Positions 63,001-64,000 of a stretch of 64,000 nt of DNA are shown here, one piece after another. The notes beneath the pieces are model-generated. The model searched no databases. It saw nothing but the letters and a program-made list of their open reading frames with translations, and had not been told where the DNA came from. This stretch comes from Bacteroidia bacterium (GTDB lineage Bacteria; Bacteroidota; Bacteroidia; Palsa-965). Both the position numbers and the translations under genes were made by a program. The DNA lies in contig JALONL010000012.1 of assembly GCA_025454955.1 (NCBI GenBank), forward strand, positions 224,298 to 288,297. The letters are read 5' to 3'. Each line of letters starts with the position of its first letter. Position 1 is the first letter of the stretch.

Positions 63001-63923
63001 GTGCTATCATATTTTACGGTTTTATAATCATATCCGGTTCCCATATTCATAACTGCGCCGGTTACGTATATGTTGCCAAAATTATCCTGTTGAATGTCGG
63101 TTAATTGATCGAAACCCAAAGCAGAGCCGCCTGTAACTGTTGAACTGGTTACTGAGCCGTTTGCGGTGTTTATCTTCAACACTGCATATTTATAGGTAAG
63201 TGTACCGGCCTGAGCACCTCCGGCTACGAACAATGAACCCATATTCAGGTATAAATTAATTGCCACATCATTTAATGAGGCATAGTCCCAAGTATTAGCC
63301 CATTGCTGTGTGCCCAAACTATCATAGCGAATAAGTAACATATCGTACTTATTGGTGTTTCCCTGCCAAGAAACACCAACACTGATAATAGTATTTCCAC
63401 TTACCATTAAAGCAGTATTAGCATCGTGCTGAGAACCCGCGCCGTTATAGGTTGCAACCCATTTTTGTGTCCCTGCATTATTATACTTAATGGTGATTGC
63501 GTTATTACTATCCGTTGCATTTTTATAGTAAGTTCCCGTTATATAAACATTTCCAACATTATCAATTTGTACATCAGTAGCAAAATCATCACCATTACCT
63601 GAGCCAGCGTAGGTATTTGTCCATAGTACATTACCTGAACTGTTTTGTTTGGTTATCAGCATATCGTAGTTACCGCTGCTGTTAATTGTTGCACCTGCTG
63701 TGTAGTAATAAACTATCCCGGAAATAGTTTTTGACCGCACAATACTTCGTTGAAATGAGTTTTGTGTACCACCCGTTGTTGCCCATTCCTCTACAACTGT
63801 TTTTTGAGGTGTTTGTGAATGTCCATAAACAGTTATAAATACAGTAACTAATACTACTGTTAGTCGTTTTAAAGCATTTTGCAAGGGTTGATTACCTTTA
63901 CGATTGAGTTTTGTTGTTTTCAT
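60081..63923 (-). CDS. T9SS-sorted SBBP-repeat protein
   Basis: A 1280-residue secreted protein. The signal peptide is long (about 1-36, ending GHSQ). Residues 45-480 hold about eight SBBP-type beta-propeller repeats ('D..GNVYVTGT...', 'TIKY...G...W...Y.G.G..DD'). A domain beginning 'FCFTENRGQLLN' (about 485-720, DUF7948-like) follows, then a second propeller block (725-1180) and a T9SS sorting domain ('IYPNPTAGVF', about 1200). The order propeller, ENRGQ domain, propeller, CTD is typical of large Bacteroidota surface proteins. Function is unknown; binding or adhesion is likely. The next gene starts one base after its stop. Confidence 0.9.
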   Translation of the reverse strand: MKTTKLNRKGNQPLQNALKRLTVVLVTVFITVYGHSQTPQKTVVEEWATTGGTQNSFQRSIVRSKTISGIVYYYTAGATINSSGNYDMLITKQNSSGNVLWTNTYAGSGNGDDFATDVQIDNVGNVYITGTYYKNATDSNNAITIKYNNAGTQKWVATYNGAGSQHDANTALMVSGNTIISVGVSWQGNTNKYDMLLIRYDSLGTQQWANTWDYASLNDVAINLYLNMGSLFVAGGAQAGTLTYKYAVLKINTANGSVTSSTVTGGSALGFDQLTDIQQDNFGNIYVTGAVMNMGTGYDYKTVKYDSTLTQLWAVTYTGAGSLDDVATGLYIDSVNNVIVTGYTNTATQGKNFATVKYNPAGVQQWVKTFNGAANKSDSASAIVTKGTDIYVTGSSYNGTSRDYYTIKYDGSGNEIWALSWNSPSNKNDIPTAIAVDDKGAVLVTGQTKIAGANTYNTIKYNTVGLITPNDNEQLNKAFCFTENRGQLLNTAMNQTDVKYYNRTGGNPQQVYFRDENMSYVFARLDTAQTNPIDSLHRIDMTFLNGRTSKVYAKDQRSDYENFFLAHIPDGCLRMKTYNQLFRTEIYTKIDVVYSSNAAGMKYFFIVKPGGNPADIQQDYSGANSIYLNGDDLVVSSDLGVIYHKQPQAWEIDAAGNTYPLNWQPSYNINGNTVTFTLNGNYNTANTLVIGEYNDVVNGMSNQITGTNLDWSTHYGSLAGGETPFNTVKTDKAGNSYWGGTTSGNNFPVTPGAIQTTGGLGGDWTLIKINSDAVRQWATYYGGTAAEAFAAIVLDSSANIYFTGATQSSIPLIPNQPVGAYVDPTHDGNYDLFIFKIDSSGLGIIWNTYYGSAAFERPQAMYIEPSGENLTVVGVGNSTFPLVNLTGAYNSTSGSSFILQFDSQLAVKWSTLFGNNSSIQDVDGDGSGTLFMVGMTQPNGSVPYVNPGGGAYFNNTNSAWDAFIVRFNQADTITWCTAFGGTSNDDGFAIAVSGKDFYVSGSTTSNFLSFPLQAASGEYIDLTVNSNNPDGWMARFAVTGIKKWCTYWGGMGLELVLDLACDDNGYLYAFGTTDSPTNSLDLYATGNSYSQANPFFSSEAFIVAFNPQNQRTWATCFGGNRVESGNAITTYGNSMIYIAGYSYSLPATYPWAYPNQVPNEWIDTLKTNINQYTGYMARFDISAISVGFTDEEAYSNTLFSIYPNPTAGVFTLQVNEVKGEDVCIKIYDILGQEIFNRNFANYYGTLQEQVDLSALNNGVYMVTVQVGNRFVKTERIIKQQ

Positions 63924-64000
63924 TTCCTTTTTGATTGAGTGTTAGCATCAAAACTTATCCGGCAGCAGTGCATTTTAATTATTTCAGTGGTCAGACTGAT
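63924..64000. other. Upstream region of the SBBP-repeat gene
   Basis: The last 77 bp form the 5' side of the leftward gene ending at 60081. A TAAGTTTTG stretch on the minus strand (about 63952-63944) resembles the -7 box with one base too many. Nothing else is seen. Confidence 0.35.

Overview
The window looks like chromosome from a member of the Bacteroidota, probably a free-living one known only from environmental sequence (inference). The evidence is: six cargo-type proteins or fragments ending in a type IX secretion (T9SS) C-terminal sorting domain with the 'YPNP...G.L' pattern; a TonB-dependent receptor with an N-terminal carboxypeptidase-regulatory-like domain; DUF5606 and SiaC-family proteins; few Shine-Dalgarno sites; and many promoters with the Bacteroidota -7 box TAnnTTTG. 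I found no rRNA, tRNA, insertion sequence, integrase or CRISPR array.

Layout. 0.4-9.5 kb: two adjacent giant CUB-repeat surface proteins, the second broken by a repeat-internal deletion. 9.6-18.1 kb: an ABC-type permease with a small membrane partner, secreted proteins, a MATE exporter, a DinB-fold protein, an M3 oligopeptidase and a DUF5606 protein. 18.2-23.7 kb: two T9SS cargos, a subtilase and a discoidin-domain lipoprotein. 23.8-25.5 kb: a LytS/LytTR two-component pair. 25.5-31.8 kb: paired small membrane proteins with an HsdR-N nuclease-fold protein, AMP nucleosidase, a probable toxin/antitoxin/SecB-like chaperone locus, holA, a SiaC-type protein and an EVE-domain protein. 31.9-42.3 kb: TonB receptor, pyrG, a beta-barrel protein, an AddB-type Fe-S nuclease, a hairpin array and a UbiD-family decarboxylase.

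42.3-46.8 kb is an AT-rich, overlapping three-gene cassette unlike its neighbours: a large uncharacterised protein, a predicted papain-like cysteine hydrolase and a DKNYY-type lipoprotein. I read it as a candidate effector/immunity module and the best candidate for an undescribed system. 46.9-55.8 kb carries three diverged secreted M48-type zinc peptidases of similar architecture, plus a small HELLH protein and a beta-barrel protein. Between the two convergent halves of this cluster lies a 520-bp noncoding mosaic of tandem repeats and palindromes. 55.9-63.9 kb holds an uncharacterised GNAT-like protein, a small outer-membrane-type protein and two T9SS propeller proteins in an operon, one with a perfect 16-bp hairpin across its signal-peptide codons.

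Starts were moved downstream of the longest open frame where a -7 box, signal peptide, lipobox or conserved family N-terminus decided it. Several genes have a -7 box ending only 3-7 nt before the start codon, which suggests leaderless mRNAs. All functions are read from sequence alone.
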